NCBI GenBank assembly: GCA_020161435.1 | Contig: JAIUNV010000005.1 | Span: 241,717-305,716, forward strand | Direction of reading: 5' to 3' | Source: Bacteroidota bacterium | GTDB taxonomy: Bacteria; Bacteroidota; Bacteroidia; Chitinophagales; Chitinophagaceae | DNA: 64,000 nt | Shown: piece by piece, positions 1 through 8,085 of the stretch | How positions within the stretch are numbered: the first letter of the stretch is position 1 | Layout: each line of letters begins with the position of its first letter | The notes under the pieces: model-generated | Seen by the model: the letters and a program-made list of their open reading frames with translations, nothing else | Told to the model about the DNA's origin: nothing | Database searches by the model: none | Made by a program: the position numbers and the translations under genes

Positions 1-1
1 T

Positions 2-2746
2 GTACATGCACAAACTTTTGGCGGCAACCCCGCCCGGACAAAATGGCGGCAGGTAAACAACGATGCTGTAAAAGTGATTTATCCTGCGGGCATGGATAGT
101 GTAGCCAGCCGTGTTGCAGCAGTGTCGTTGTATTTGCAGCAGCAGCAAGGCCCTGCCTCGCTGGGCACTCAACACAAGCGATATAGCATTGTATTGCAAA
201 ATGATATGAATAATAGCAACGGCTATGTAATGATGGGGCCACGAAGAAGTGAGTTTTTCATGATGCCGCCACAAAATCCGTTGGAACTGGGCAGTATGTC
301 GTGGGCCGATAATCTGGCTATACACGAATACAGGCATGTGCAGCAGTATAATAATTTCAATGTAGGACTATCCCGTTTTATGGGTGGCTTGTTTGGCCAG
401 CAGGGGCAGGCATTGGCCAATGGCTTATCGGTTCCTGATTGGTTTTTTGAAGGCGATGCCGTGTGGAATGAAACGGTGTACAGCGGACAGGGCAGGGGCC
501 GCCTCCCATTGTTTCTGAATGCCTACACAGCATTGAATGACATGCGCAACGACTATTCATTTATGCAAATGCGCAATGGTTCACTACGAAAATATTATCC
601 CAATCATTACGACCTCGGCTATCTGCTCGTAAGCTATGGCCGGCAGCAATTCGGCGATGATGTCTGGCAAAAAATTACCCGGGATGCAGCTGCATTCAAC
701 TCCTTGTTTTATCCTATGCAGGCCGCAGTAAAAAAACACACGGGAAAAACGTACAATGCATTTGTGAAGGAAGCCATGCAAGATTTTCGCCAAAAGCAAC
801 TGGCCAATAAAATCAATCTTTCACCCACATGGATTACGAAGCTGAATAAACAAGCGGTAACAGATTATAAGTATCCTTATCCAACCGCAGATGGCAAAAC
901 GGTTATGCTCAAAGCAGGCTATGCTGATATTCCAAAGTTTGTATTGGTAGAGACCGATGGCAAAGAACAAAAGATTGCCGTAAAAGACATTGGGTACGAT
1001 GACTATTTCAGTTATAGCAATGGCCGCATTGTGTACAGTGCATTTCAGGCAGATACCCGCTGGGGCAACCGTGATTACAGCATCATTCGATTATTGGATG
1101 TAGCCAGCGGTGAAGCTGTTGATGTCTCAGGAAAGGGACGCTTTTTTTCACCCGATATCCATCCGGATGGCGACCAAATTGTGGCTGTTGAACATGATCC
1201 AATGAATGGTTCTCGTTTGCTAATCATGAATACCGAAGGCGCTTTGGTTGACTCTTTGAAAGTACCGGCAAATTGGTTTTTATCGCACCCAAAGTTTTTG
1301 CCACAAACCAATGAAGTATTGGTGGCAGTACGTGAGCCTGGTGGAAAAATGGGTTGGTTGTTGTGGCAGCCTGCCAAGCAACAACAGCAATGGATGTTGC
1401 CTCCGGCAGAAAGATTGCTGGCATTTCCTGTGGTGCAGGGCGATACCATTTATTACACCCAAAGCGAAGCCGGCAAAGACGCCCTGTACGCCATACAGCG
1501 GAGTAATGGCCAGCGTTGGCAGGTTACGGCATTTACCACAGGGGTCTATCAAGGCTTTGCCAAAAATGGTGGGGTAATGGCTTCGTATTTCACCGCGGAT
1601 GGTTTCCGGTTGGGGCAAACACCTGTGATGCCTGCTACAGAAGGTATTGCTGAAGAAGGCTTCAAATTGCTTTATCCTCAACAAGCTGTTGGTAGCTATA
1701 CCAATTTAAGCCAATTGCCCACGCCACCATTGGCAGGAACGAAGTATCGGAAGCTGACCCATCCATTTAACTTTCATACCTGGCAGCCCGTAATAAGTGA
1801 AGCAGAATACACGGCCAAACTCTTAGGAAATAATGTGTTGAATACAGTGTTGACTGAGCTATCGTACACCTACAATAACAATGAGCAAAGCCATACAGCA
1901 GGAGCTAATATCCGCTATGGTGGTTGGTATGTGCAGCCTCTCATTGGTGTGAAGCAAACTTTTGGCCGCGATGCATTTTACAATGCTGATACCACTTTCC
2001 AGTACAATCAGTCAGAAGCTTATGCTGGTTTGTATTTACCCCTCAATTTTACCAAGGGTAAAATGTACCGCAGCTTTACTGCCTCCGCTACGGTAAATAC
2101 AGACAATGTTCGTTGGCAGGGGATAGGCAAAGGCCTGCTGCGGGATTTGAATTATACGTTCTTCAACACCCGGGTTACCTATACATCACAAGTGCAAAAA
2201 GCCCGCCAACAGATTTACCCTCGGTTTGCACAGGCTTTATTGGCCGATTATCGCAATATGATTGATGGACAGGAGGCCTGGCAGTTGCTAATGAGCGGTA
2301 TGTTGTACTTCCCCGGTATTGGGCGCAATCATAGTCTGGTATTGTCTGGCGCCTGGCAGGCCCGTGATACCATGCGGCAATACGCCTATTCCAATGCTTT
2401 TCCGTTTTCAAGAGGCTACAACAGTGTGAATTTTCCAAGGATGTTCCGGTTGGGTGCCAATTACCATTTCCCGTTGTTTTACCCCGATTGGGGTTTTGGC
2501 AACATTTTGTATTTCCAGCGCATCAGGGCAAATGTGTTTTACGATTACACCCGGGTAAAAAGTTTACGTACCGGTGCTACCCGTACCTTCAACACGTTAG
2601 GCTCCGAAATTTATTTCGATACCCGCTGGTGGAATCAGCTGCCGGTAAGTTTGGGAGTGCGATATAGCTACCTGCTCGATCCGGAGTTTTCAGGTATTAC
2701 CCAGCCACATCAATGGGAAATTGTATTGCCGGTGAATTTTTTTTAA
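2..2746 (+). CDS. Outer-membrane protein with gluzincin-like peptidase domain, beta-propeller and C-terminal barrel (5' end missing)
   Basis: The frame is open to the left edge; the first visible residues (VHAQTF) look like the end of a signal peptide, so the true start lies outside the window. A zinc-peptidase motif HEYRH is at 323-337, followed by a candidate third ligand in FFEGDAVWNE (Glu at 449-451). The middle third (about 850-1650) has repeated propeller-like strands of the TolB/PD40 type. The last 300 residues alternate like a beta-barrel and end in an aromatic residue (VNFF). I infer an outer-membrane or surface peptidase; the substrate is unknown. The domain order is seen in the sequence, but the function is not established. 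The next gene is 28 bases downstream. Confidence 0.75.
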   Translation, partial: VHAQTFGGNPARTKWRQVNNDAVKVIYPAGMDSVASRVAAVSLYLQQQQGPASLGTQHKRYSIVLQNDMNNSNGYVMMGPRRSEFFMMPPQNPLELGSMSWADNLAIHEYRHVQQYNNFNVGLSRFMGGLFGQQGQALANGLSVPDWFFEGDAVWNETVYSGQGRGRLPLFLNAYTALNDMRNDYSFMQMRNGSLRKYYPNHYDLGYLLVSYGRQQFGDDVWQKITRDAAAFNSLFYPMQAAVKKHTGKTYNAFVKEAMQDFRQKQLANKINLSPTWITKLNKQAVTDYKYPYPTADGKTVMLKAGYADIPKFVLVETDGKEQKIAVKDIGYDDYFSYSNGRIVYSAFQADTRWGNRDYSIIRLLDVASGEAVDVSGKGRFFSPDIHPDGDQIVAVEHDPMNGSRLLIMNTEGALVDSLKVPANWFLSHPKFLPQTNEVLVAVREPGGKMGWLLWQPAKQQQQWMLPPAERLLAFPVVQGDTIYYTQSEAGKDALYAIQRSNGQRWQVTAFTTGVYQGFAKNGGVMASYFTADGFRLGQTPVMPATEGIAEEGFKLLYPQQAVGSYTNLSQLPTPPLAGTKYRKLTHPFNFHTWQPVISEAEYTAKLLGNNVLNTVLTELSYTYNNNEQSHTAGANIRYGGWYVQPLIGVKQTFGRDAFYNADTTFQYNQSEAYAGLYLPLNFTKGKMYRSFTASATVNTDNVRWQGIGKGLLRDLNYTFFNTRVTYTSQVQKARQQIYPRFAQALLADYRNMIDGQEAWQLLMSGMLYFPGIGRNHSLVLSGAWQARDTMRQYAYSNAFPFSRGYNSVNFPRMFRLGANYHFPLFYPDWGFGNILYFQRIRANVFYDYTRVKSLRTGATRTFNTLGSEIYFDTRWWNQLPVSLGVRYSYLLDPEFSGITQPHQWEIVLPVNFF

Positions 2747-2774
2747 TCGAAATTGTTACAAAAAAGTAGCCACT

Positions 2775-3272
2775 ATGAAAACTAGTTGGTACAGCCTTTT
2801 ATTGGCTTTATTAGTTGTGATGCATACAGGTTGTGCAGGCCCTTCCTTCACCGATGGCAGGACCAGTGCCGCCAGAGAAGCTGCGGTTCAATCTGCTATC
2901 CTTTCAAAAAGTTATTCTTTCAAGGCAGTATCTGCATCCACTCAAAAAGGCCGGAATATCAATCTTACTTCTGTGTATAGCATTGTAGTAAAACCAGATT
3001 TAGTGAGCTGCGATTTGCCTTTTTTTGGCACATCGTTTAGCGGTGGTTCGTATGGCGGTGATGGTGGTATTCGGTTTGAATCTACACAATTTGAGTACAA
3101 GCAGGAGGCAGGCAAAAAGGGGAGTTGGGAGGTAACAATCATGCCAAAAGACAAGCCCGATGTTCAAAAGCTGATACTTATGATTGGTACCAGTGGCTAC
3201 ACCAATGTGACCGTGATTAGTACCAACAGGTCTGCCATGCATTATTTTGGAAACATTGAAGTACCTAAGTAG
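2775..3272 (+). CDS. DUF4251-type lipoprotein
   Basis: This 165-residue protein starts with a lipoprotein signal peptide (MKTSWYSLLLALLVVMHTGC), so the mature protein should be lipid-anchored at Cys20. The mature part resembles Bacteroidota DUF4251 proteins: a helix (residues 33-45), a central F-F-G-T-S-F glycine-rich segment, and a C-terminal half of strands ending in H-Y-F-G-N. The function of the family is not known. It follows the outer-membrane protein after 28 bases and may be co-transcribed. The next gene, infA, has its own promoter. Confidence 0.75.
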   Translation: MKTSWYSLLLALLVVMHTGCAGPSFTDGRTSAAREAAVQSAILSKSYSFKAVSASTQKGRNINLTSVYSIVVKPDLVSCDLPFFGTSFSGGSYGGDGGIRFESTQFEYKQEAGKKGSWEVTIMPKDKPDVQKLILMIGTSGYTNVTVISTNRSAMHYFGNIEVPK

Positions 3273-3422
3273 GATAACCGAATCTGCTCATTTTTTGCGT
3301 AGCGTAACCTCCAAAATGCTGTTTAAAATGCCTCTGACAGGTATGACCCGCCAGTAAAATTTACTTTTTTGCGTAGATTTTCCCACATTTGCAGCCCGAT
3401 TGTAGAAAATCAATGGGAAACC

Positions 3423-3455
3423 TTTGCGGTTTTTTGTTGAAAACTTCTATCTTTG
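3423..3455 (+). promoter_or_regulatory. Promoter of infA / ribosomal operon
   Basis: TTTG (3423-3426) is followed after 21 bases by TATCTTTG (3448-3455), an exact match to the Bacteroidota -33/-7 consensus (TTG, TAnnTTTG). Transcription should start near 3460, giving a very short leader before the infA ATG at 3472. Confidence 0.7.
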
Positions 3456-3471
3456 CGCTCCCAAAATATAT

Positions 3472-3690
3472 ATGTCGAAGCAATCACTCATTAAACAAGA
3501 CGGCGTAATTGTAGAAGCTCTGTCGAATGCCATGTTCCGGGTTCGCCTCGAAAATGGCCACGAAGTCATAAGTACGATTTCTGGTAAAATGAGAATGCAC
3601 TACATCCGCATTTTGCCCGGCGATAAAGTTGGCGTAGAAATGAGCCCATACGACCTCACTCGTGGACGGATCATTTTCAGGTATAAATAA
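3472..3690 (+). CDS. infA: Translation initiation factor IF-1
   Basis: Seventy-two residues beginning [17 protein letters not shown], a single OB fold and the standard IF-1 length. IF-1 binds the 30S A site and assists IF-2 and IF-3 during initiation. The ATG at 3472 is chosen because it begins the conserved protein and lies just behind the promoter; an upstream in-frame codon at 3424 would add 16 non-conserved residues. It is the first gene of the ribosomal cluster here. The secY and map genes often found before infA are not in the window. Confidence 0.95.
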   Translation: MSKQSLIKQDGVIVEALSNAMFRVRLENGHEVISTISGKMRMHYIRILPGDKVGVEMSPYDLTRGRIIFRYK

Positions 3691-3760
3691 TAATCATTTG
3701 CGCTGCGAAGGCTGAAAACCGGGCAGCCTGAGTTTTGAAACTTTGTAAATTAAAAGAACG

Positions 3761-3877
3761 ATGAGAGTTCGTGCATCAGTAAAAAAGCGTAGCGCAGACT
3801 GCAAAATTGTACGTCGCAAAGGAAAGCTGTACATTATAAACAAAAAGAACCCCCGCTATAAGCAGCGTCAGGGATAA
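3761..3877 (+). CDS. rpmJ: 50S ribosomal protein L36, zinc-free type
   Basis: A 38-residue frame beginning [17 protein letters not shown] and ending YKQRQG, the full length of bL36. In the zinc-binding form the ligands are Cys11, Cys14, Cys27 and His33. Here those positions are Ser11, Cys14, Asn27 and Tyr33, so only one ligand remains and the protein should not bind zinc. It lies 70 bases after infA, with a small hairpin (AGGCTG 3709-3714 / CAGCCT 3724-3729) in the spacer, and 64 bases before rpsM. Confidence 0.95.
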   Translation: MRVRASVKKRSADCKIVRRKGKLYIINKKNPRYKQRQG

Positions 3878-3941
3878 TGTATCAGTGCTGCCCCAGCGGC
3901 AGCTCCAATATTTCTAGAACAAAAACGAAAAAGAAAATAAC

Positions 3942-4322
3942 ATGGCTCGTATTGCCGGTATTGACCTCCCAAAAAACAAGCGTGGCGAAATAGGCCTTAC
4001 CTATATCTATGGTATTGGTCGTAGCACTGCACAGTACATCTTGACCAAAGCTGAAATTGATTTCAGCAAGAAAGTAAGTCAGTGGAATGACGAAGATTTG
4101 AATGCTATTCGTACCATTATCAACGACGAACTGAAAGTTGAAGGTGCTTTGCGTAGCGAAGTAAGCATGAACATCAAACGTTTGATGGACATCGCTTGTT
4201 ATCGTGGTCTCCGTCACCGTAAAGGTCTGCCTTTGCGTGGCCAGCGTACCCGTACCAACAGCCGTACTCGTAAGGGTAAGCGTAAGACAGTTGCCGGTAA
4301 GAAGAAGGCACCTAAGAAGTAA
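3942..4322 (+). CDS. rpsM: 30S ribosomal protein S13
   Basis: A 126-residue protein beginning [20 protein letters not shown] and containing [10 protein letters not shown] and the conserved [18 protein letters not shown] motif. The tail is Lys/Arg-rich and contacts the P-site tRNA and the 30S head. The order rpmJ-rpsM-rpsK-rpsD-rpoA-rplQ is the usual alpha-operon order. A strong hairpin follows directly (4329-4360). Confidence 0.97.
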   Translation: MARIAGIDLPKNKRGEIGLTYIYGIGRSTAQYILTKAEIDFSKKVSQWNDEDLNAIRTIINDELKVEGALRSEVSMNIKRLMDIACYRGLRHRKGLPLRGQRTRTNSRTRKGKRKTVAGKKKAPKK

Positions 4323-4328
4323 TAATTG

Positions 4329-4365
4329 AGTCGTGAACAAGTATGAACTTGTTCACGACTTTGTT
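4329..4365 (+). terminator. Strong hairpin between rpsM and rpsK (internal terminator or regulatory stem)
   Basis: AGTCGTGAACAAGT (4329-4342) pairs perfectly over 14 bp with 4347-4360 around an ATGA loop, followed by TTTGTT. It looks like an intrinsic terminator but lies inside the ribosomal operon seven bases after the rpsM stop, so it is more likely a partial terminator, a processing site or a stability element. Confidence 0.6.
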
Positions 4366-4389
4366 ATATAAATCCGGCTCATTCTGGAT

Positions 4390-4409
4390 CCCTCAACAAT
4401 GGTTGAGGG
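4390..4409 (+). other. Second hairpin in the rpsM-rpsK spacer
   Basis: CCCTCAAC (4390-4397), loop AATG, GTTGAGGG (4402-4409) form a perfect 8-bp stem 76 bases before the rpsK ATG. With the hairpin at 4329 it makes this 163-base spacer strongly structured. A ribosomal-protein leader function is possible but unproven. Confidence 0.5.
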
Positions 4410-4485
4410 GGAGGAAAATCCGGTTCCCGGTCACCCAAAAGGCGATGTCGGGATTTATTTTTTCACAAGATTACCTCCAAACAAA

Positions 4486-4887
4486 ATGGCAAAACAACAA
4501 TTAAGCGCCAAAGCCGCCGCAAAAAAGCGTGTGGTAAAAGTGGATGTAGCCGGCGACGTACACGTTAACGCTACATTCAACAACATTATCATTAGCATTA
4601 CCAACAAGCAAGGCCAGGTGATTAGCTGGAGCAGTGCTGGTAAAATGGGTTTCAAGGGTAGCAAGAAAAATACTCCCTATGCCGCTCAGGTTGCCGCTGC
4701 CGATGCTGCCCGTGTAGCTCTCGACGCTGGTATGAAACGTGCTGATGTTTACGTGAAAGGTCCAGGTAGCGGCCGTGAAGGTGCTATCCGTTCTATTTCT
4801 CAAAGCGGTATTGAAGTAACTTCTATCAAGGATGTGACCCCGCTGCCACACAATGGCTGCCGTCCTCCTAAGAAGCGTCGCGTATAA
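4486..4887 (+). CDS. rpsK: 30S ribosomal protein S11
   Basis: A 133-residue protein. The conserved core runs from [20 protein letters not shown] to [20 protein letters not shown] and ends [10 protein letters not shown], the usual S11 C-terminus. The ATG at 4486 starts the typical short lysine/alanine-rich N-terminus; an in-frame codon 29 residues upstream lies in the structured spacer and is not conserved. S11 forms part of the 30S platform near the mRNA exit channel. Confidence 0.97.
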   Translation: MAKQQLSAKAAAKKRVVKVDVAGDVHVNATFNNIIISITNKQGQVISWSSAGKMGFKGSKKNTPYAAQVAAADAARVALDAGMKRADVYVKGPGSGREGAIRSISQSGIEVTSIKDVTPLPHNGCRPPKKRRV

Positions 4888-4895
4888 CCCCCAAA

Positions 4896-4913
4896 CCCCC
4901 TAAAGGGGGCTTT
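4896..4913 (+). repeat. CCCCC-TAAA-GGGGG hairpin after rpsK
   Basis: Five C, TAAA and five G, followed by CTTT, nine bases after the rpsK stop. It resembles the C-rich/G-rich palindromes seen again at 63364-63387 and inside rnpB near 63570, so it may be a dispersed repeat, a weak terminator, or both. Confidence 0.5.
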
Positions 4914-4986
4914 GAGGTCGAAATATTTCCTGCAACTCCAATGGGAGCGAAAGGAACTGAGCCAACAAGGTTTCATTTACACAAAG

Positions 4987-5030
4987 GGTGCACGATTAAT
5001 TTTTTACGATTTTTTACTGATCGTAGCACC
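4987..5030 (+). promoter_or_regulatory. Bulged stem upstream of rpsD (candidate S4 leader)
   Basis: GGTGC+ACGAT (4987-4996) pairs with ATCGT+GCACC (5020-5030), with A5025 bulged out and a 23-base T-rich loop, ending 32 bases before the rpsD ATG. S4 represses its own synthesis through mRNA structures in other bacteria. This position fits such a role, but no known S4-binding motif was identified. Confidence 0.35.
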
Positions 5031-5062
5031 GGTTTCAAAAAAAATCGAAATGAAAAAAGTTT

Positions 5063-5668
5063 ATGGCACGTTACACAGGTCCAAAGACCAAAATCAGCCG
5101 CATTTTCGGCGAGCCCATTCTGGGCAATGGTAAGTATTTAGGCAAAAACAGCAATCCTCCCGGCCAGCACGGTGCCGCCCGTAAGCGTAAGCAATTGGGT
5201 GAGTACGCTATGCAGCTGAAGGAAAAGCAGAAAGCAAAGTACACTTACGGTGTATTGGAGCGTCAGTTCTACAAAACTTTCGTAGAGGCTGCTCGTCGTA
5301 AGGGTGTTACAGGTGAAAACCTGATCAAATTGCTGGAAGCTCGTTTGGACAACACTGTTTTCCGCCTCGGTATTGCTCCTAGTCGTCCTGCTGCACGCCA
5401 ATTGGTAAGCCACAAACACGTTTGTGTAAATGGAGAAGTGGTAAACATTCCTTCATTCCAACTGAAGCCCGGTGATGTAATCACTTTGGCTCCTAAAGCT
5501 GCTCACAATACCGCTTTCACCAGCGTTATCCGTGGAAAAAACGCTAAGTTTAGCTGGCTGGATTGGAATGAAAGCGAGCAGAAAGGTACTTTCATCGCTT
5601 ATCCTGAAAGGGAAAGCGTACCTGAAAACATCAGGGAGCAACTGATTGTAGAATTGTACAGCAAGTAA
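5063..5668 (+). CDS. rpsD: 30S ribosomal protein S4, zinc-free type
   Basis: A 201-residue protein beginning MARYTGPKTKISRIFGEPI. Residues 1-45 lack the four zinc cysteines of C-plus S4, so it is the C-minus form. The S4 RNA-binding domain (RLDNTVFRLGIAPSRPAARQ, then VNIPSFQLKPGDVI) is intact. S4 nucleates 30S assembly and is the translational repressor of ribosomal operons in other phyla. A hairpin follows the gene (5675-5709), before rpoA. Confidence 0.97.
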   Translation: MARYTGPKTKISRIFGEPILGNGKYLGKNSNPPGQHGAARKRKQLGEYAMQLKEKQKAKYTYGVLERQFYKTFVEAARRKGVTGENLIKLLEARLDNTVFRLGIAPSRPAARQLVSHKHVCVNGEVVNIPSFQLKPGDVITLAPKAAHNTAFTSVIRGKNAKFSWLDWNESEQKGTFIAYPERESVPENIREQLIVELYSK

Positions 5669-5674
5669 TAAACT

Positions 5675-5709
5675 GTCAACCGCCGGTGATGTTCATCTGG
5701 CGGTTTGAC
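5675..5709 (+). other. Hairpin between rpsD and rpoA
   Basis: GTC-AACCGCC (5675-5684) pairs with GGCGGTT-GAC (5699-5709, one bulged T) around a 14-base loop. No long T-run follows, so it is more likely an mRNA processing or stability element than a full terminator. It occupies the 95-base rpsD-rpoA gap. Confidence 0.45.
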
Positions 5710-5763
5710 TTGTTACATGCTCTCAGTTTTCAATCATTATTTACATACCAGTAAACAAATACT

Positions 5764-6765
5764 ATGGCCATTTTAAGTTTCCAAAAGCCTGACAAAATCA
5801 TTCTGCACAAGGCAACCGATTTTGAAGCTCAATTCGAATTCCGCCCACTCGAACCAGGTTATGGTTTGACAGTAGGTAACGCTCTGCGTCGTGTATTGCT
5901 GAGCTCTCTCGAGGGTTACGCTATCACCGGTATCCGTATTGAAGGCGCTGATCATGAGTTCGCTACTATCAAAGGCATTGCCGAAGACGTAACCGAAATC
6001 ATCCTCAACCTGAAGCAGGTTCGTTTCAAAAAAACAACTGACGGCGAAATTCAGCAGGAGAAAATCATGCTGAGCCTGAAGAATAAAACGCAGTTTACTG
6101 CCGGTATGATTGGCGAAGTGTTGCAAAACTTCGAGGTGATGAACCCCGATTTGAATATTTGCACCATGGATGCCAGCGCCAAGCTGGATATAGAAATCCA
6201 CATTGGTAAGGGCCGCGGTTATGTACCTTCTGAAGAGAATCGTTTGAAAGATGCTCCATTTGGCTACATCCCCGTTGACTCAATTTTTACTCCCATCAAG
6301 AATGTAAAATACAGCGTAGAAAATACCCGCGTAGAGCAGCGTACCGACTACGAAAAACTGTTGATGGAAGTGGTAACCGACGGTACCATTCATCCTGAAG
6401 AAGCGGTGAAGCAAGCCAGCCGTATCCTCATTCAGCACCTGATGATCATCACCGATGAAAACATCACCTTCGATACCAAAGAAGAGAAGAAGGAAGACTT
6501 GGTAGATGAATCAACACTGCAACTGCGTAAGATACTGAAGACTCCGTTGGAAGATCTGGATCTGAGCGTACGTGCATTCAACTGCTTGAAAGCAGCTAAA
6601 ATCAACAGCCTGAGCGAACTGGTACAATACGAGCAGGAAGACCTGATGAAGTTCCGCAACTTCGGTCAGAAGAGCCTGAGCGAAATTGAGCAGGTATTGG
6701 GCGAACGTGGTCTGTCTTTCGGCATGGACCTCGCTAAAATGGGAATTGATACCGAAGAGCTCTAA
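5764..6765 (+). CDS. rpoA: DNA-directed RNA polymerase alpha subunit
   Basis: A 333-residue protein with the normal two-domain form. The N-terminal dimerisation domain contains [20 protein letters not shown]; after a flexible Glu/Lys linker (about residues 240-250) the C-terminal helix-hairpin-helix domain contains [18 protein letters not shown] and [14 protein letters not shown]. Alpha assembles the polymerase core, and its C-terminal domain contacts upstream DNA and activators. It sits between rpsD and rplQ as in most bacteria. Confidence 0.98.
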   Translation: MAILSFQKPDKIILHKATDFEAQFEFRPLEPGYGLTVGNALRRVLLSSLEGYAITGIRIEGADHEFATIKGIAEDVTEIILNLKQVRFKKTTDGEIQQEKIMLSLKNKTQFTAGMIGEVLQNFEVMNPDLNICTMDASAKLDIEIHIGKGRGYVPSEENRLKDAPFGYIPVDSIFTPIKNVKYSVENTRVEQRTDYEKLLMEVVTDGTIHPEEAVKQASRILIQHLMIITDENITFDTKEEKKEDLVDESTLQLRKILKTPLEDLDLSVRAFNCLKAAKINSLSELVQYEQEDLMKFRNFGQKSLSEIEQVLGERGLSFGMDLAKMGIDTEEL

Positions 6766-6825
6766 GCTTCAGGTATTGTTTCAATAATTCAATCACCGCA
6801 TTACTACCGAAAGGTATTTATGCAA

Positions 6826-6854
6826 ACAACACATTCCTTGACACGGTGTGTTGT
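6826..6854 (+). other. Hairpin upstream of rplQ
   Basis: ACAACACA (6826-6833) and TGTGTTGT (6847-6854) form a perfect 8-bp stem with a 13-base loop, ending 16 bases before the rplQ ATG at 6871. It is close enough to affect translation initiation, but its role is unknown. Confidence 0.4.
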
Positions 6855-6870
6855 AAAAACTTAACAAGTT

Positions 6871-7407
6871 ATGCGTCACGGAGACAAAGTAAACAACCTG
6901 GGCCGTAAGAAAGCCCACCGCGAAGCGTTGTTGCGCAACCTCGCTATCGAATTGATTGCTCACAAAAGAATCGTAACTACTTTGGCTAAGGCTAAAGCAT
7001 TGCGTGGTTTTATTGAGCCGTTGATTACAAAAACCAAGAAGAATGGCAGTGAAGCTGAAATCATGCACCAGCACCGCGTTGTGTTTAGTGCACTGAACAG
7101 CAAAATTGCTGTAAAAGAACTGTTCACAGTGGTTGCTCCCAAAATTGCGAGCCGCCCCGGTGGTTACACCCGCATCATTAAGCTGGGCACTCGTCCTGGT
7201 GATGCTGCTGAAACTGCCATGATTGAACTGGTTGACTTCAACGAGGTTTACGGTAAGACAGTTGCCAAAGCTGCTGAACCTGCTAAGCGTACACGCCGTG
7301 CTGGTGGTAGCAAAAAGAAGGCTGAAGAAACTGCTGCTGTTGCAGAAACTGCACTAGAAGTAAAAGCTGAAGAAGCTGCTTCAACCGAAGAAAAAGCCGC
7401 TGAATAA
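6871..7407 (+). CDS. rplQ: 50S ribosomal protein L17 with long acidic/alanine-rich tail
   Basis: The first ~120 residues are ordinary bL17 ([40 protein letters not shown]). Residues ~130-178 are an extra low-complexity tail of Ala, Glu and Lys (for example [18 protein letters not shown]), making it 178 residues against about 120 in Escherichia coli. Such tails are known in Bacteroidota L17. The gene ends the ribosomal cluster and is followed by a terminator at 7431. Confidence 0.96.
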   Translation: MRHGDKVNNLGRKKAHREALLRNLAIELIAHKRIVTTLAKAKALRGFIEPLITKTKKNGSEAEIMHQHRVVFSALNSKIAVKELFTVVAPKIASRPGGYTRIIKLGTRPGDAAETAMIELVDFNEVYGKTVAKAAEPAKRTRRAGGSKKKAEETAAVAETALEVKAEEAASTEEKAAE

Positions 7408-7430
7408 TTCCAGCATACATTTTTTCGCCT

Positions 7431-7464
7431 AAGCCCCGGACATTGTTCCGGGGCTTTGTGTTTT
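7431..7464 (+). terminator. Terminator of the ribosomal operon
   Basis: AAGCCCCGGA (7431-7440), loop CATTGT, TCCGGGGCTT (7447-7456) form a perfect 10-bp GC-rich stem followed by TGTGTTTTG, 23 bases after the rplQ stop. Confidence 0.8.
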
Positions 7465-7530
7465 GAAAATATCAACCCGCCAAAAATGGATGTTTGTAGG
7501 TGGTAAGTTTGAAGGAAAAACAATAGTTAT

Positions 7531-8052
7531 ATGGCAGCACATCTCAATGTGGAAATCAAGGCAATTTGTAACGATTTGGAAAAAGCCAGGGCCGTTCTTA
7601 TGGCGGCCGGAGCCAATTTCAAAGGCACCGATCATCAAACCGATGTGTATTTTAACTGTCCCAACGGGCGGCTTAAACTTCGCTGTGGCAATATTGAGCA
7701 TTCACTTATTTTTTATGCAAGGGAAAACAGTGCCACACCCAAAGGTTCTGCTGTAAACATGACACAACTTCATGGAGATAGTCATGACTTACAATCGGTG
7801 CTGGCAGCTGCCTGGGGCGTAAAAGTAGCGGTGCACAAAGCCAGAGAGATTTACTTTATCGACAACGTAAAATTTCACCTGGACAGGGTAGAAGGATTAG
7901 GCACTTTCGCTGAAATAGAAGCCATTGATAAGGATGGAAATATTGGCGCAGTAAAGCTTCATGAACAGTGCAATCACTACATGCAATTGTTGGGGATTCA
8001 AGCTTCGCAACTGCTTACACATTCGTACAGCGATATGCTGGAAAAACAATAG
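7531..8052 (+). CDS. CYTH-domain protein (CyaB / thiamine-triphosphatase-like)
   Basis: A 173-residue single-domain protein. The start LNVEIKA resembles the ExExK signature of CYTH proteins, with Asn in the first position as in many CyaB-like members. Charged strands follow (GRLKLRCG, REIYFIDNVKFHLDRVEGLG) and then TFAEIEAI, matching the tunnel fold that binds triphosphates through Lys, Arg and Glu. The family includes class IV adenylate cyclases and triphosphatases; the substrate cannot be chosen from sequence. TAAGTTTG at 7504-7511 could be a -7 element, but no matching -33 was found. It converges with dnaG. Confidence 0.75.
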   Translation: MAAHLNVEIKAICNDLEKARAVLMAAGANFKGTDHQTDVYFNCPNGRLKLRCGNIEHSLIFYARENSATPKGSAVNMTQLHGDSHDLQSVLAAAWGVKVAVHKAREIYFIDNVKFHLDRVEGLGTFAEIEAIDKDGNIGAVKLHEQCNHYMQLLGIQASQLLTHSYSDMLEKQ

Positions 8053-8085
8053 CAAGACCGTATTTGGGAAACTATTCTGTCCTAC

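Noticed and set aside
4399..4485. Longer S11 start with 29 extra residues
   Set aside because: The extra part is encoded by hairpin spacer sequence and has no match to S11 N-termini; ATG 4486 gives the normal length.
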